Under the pieces are notes generated by a model that made no database searches, had not been told where the DNA came from, and saw nothing but the letters and a program-made list of their open reading frames with translations. A stretch of 64,000 bases of DNA, taken from NCBI GenBank assembly GCA_018228665.1, contig CP073692.1, forward strand, positions 1,500,046-1,564,045, read 5' to 3'. The position numbers and the translations under genes are program-made. How positions within the stretch are numbered: the first letter of the stretch is position 1; every line of letters starts with the position of its first letter. This DNA is from Faecalicatena sp. Marseille-Q4148. Its GTDB lineage: Bacteria; Bacillota; Clostridia; Lachnospirales; Lachnospiraceae. Of the stretch, positions 63,724 to 64,000 are shown piece by piece.

Positions 63724-64000
63724 CTACGCATCCATACATTCCAGCTTACTTACGGATACTTCATATGCTACCCGCTTCTGTGTTTCTGTCTCAGAAAGTT
63801 TCTTTATATACTCTCTGCTCTGGATTCTTCCGAGAATCTGGACATGTTCTCCCACCTGGAATCCGGAAGCATATCTTGCATTCCTTCCCCAACAGATACA
63901 TGGAATGTAATCTGACTTTCCGTAAGGGCGGTTGACTGCAAGCAGCACATCTGCAATCTCTCTCCCAAGAGGTGTTTTCCGATAGATCGGCTCTTTACAT
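63724..64000 (-). CDS. single-stranded DNA-binding-like protein, N-terminus cut by window edge
   Basis: The frame is open from base 64000 (CKEPIYRKTPLGREIADVLL) to a stop at 63724. LAVNRPYGKSDYIPCICWGRNA, FQVGEHVQILGRIQSREY and VAYEVSVSKLE form the second half of an OB fold of the SSB or PriB type found in Firmicutes. There is no acidic C-terminal tail, so it is not a canonical SSB. It may be a short specialised paralogue. The start lies beyond the window. Confidence 0.75.
   Translation of the reverse strand, partial: CKEPIYRKTPLGREIADVLLAVNRPYGKSDYIPCICWGRNARYASGFQVGEHVQILGRIQSREYIKKLSETETQKRVAYEVSVSKLECMDA

Noticed and set aside
1-64000. CRISPR array, rRNA or tRNA genes
   Set aside because: I saw no regularly spaced repeats with unique spacers, no rRNA-like blocks and no convincing tRNA cloverleaf.

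Overview
This 64 kb window reads as the chromosome of a low-GC, strictly anaerobic gut Firmicute, most likely a Lachnospiraceae relative of the [Ruminococcus]/Mediterraneibacter/Dorea group. The evidence is the gene families present: a double-cubane cluster protein pair, a Cys-type sulfatase with an anaerobic radical-SAM maturase, a GH112 phosphorylase, BlaI/M56 sensor pairs and clp/lon/tig order. Species assignment is inference. Most genes lie on the minus strand. I saw no tRNA, rRNA or CRISPR array.

Layout. 1-10.4 kb is core: a cut-off membrane protein, comF, recD2, an MreB-type actin, uvrA and uvrB. 10.1-19.7 kb is a decayed genomic island anchored in the 5' end of uvrB. A second, dead copy of uvrB codons 1 to about 90 lies at 17.7 kb, and a second copy of the uvrB SOS promoter lies at 19.65 kb. 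Between the intact and dead copies are an AbiE toxin-antitoxin pair, deletion-fused scraps of parA, parB, virB4 and a TIR-like gene, a Septu-type ptuA-ptuB pair and an IS1182-family element. A smaller cassette (rhuM pseudogene, LURP-one-like gene, DUF2200 gene) sits inside the displaced uvrB leader.

19.7-24.9 kb holds blaI-blaR1, a convergent lipoprotein gene and glnA. BlaI-type operators precede both blaI and the lipoprotein gene. 24.9-26.7 kb is adenine deaminase. 26.8-36.4 kb is a host-glycan locus: an ABC sugar importer with an extra tiny membrane protein, a sulfatase, its maturase, an AraC-type regulator and a galactosyl-N-acetylhexosamine phosphorylase. A near-identical 30 bp site lies at the same distance from the -10 elements of the importer and phosphorylase promoters, so they are probably co-regulated.

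36.5-38.4 kb is a 2-hydroxyacyl-CoA-dehydratase-like protein with its ATPase activator. 38.6-41.3 kb is an ArsR-CobW fusion with a small redox protein and an ArsP-like permease. 41.4-48.7 kb is the housekeeping series tig-clpP-clpX-lon-engB plus an AI-2E-family membrane protein. 48.9-50.2 kb has a lipoprotein and a CYTH protein. 50.3-55.7 kb is a second ABC sugar importer containing an unrecognised membrane protein, downstream of a BlaI regulator and a broken M56 sensor. 55.8-64 kb returns to core functions: aspartate kinase, an ACT protein, prfB with its programmed frameshift, secA, a small lipoprotein, dapB, dapA and a cut-off SSB-like gene.
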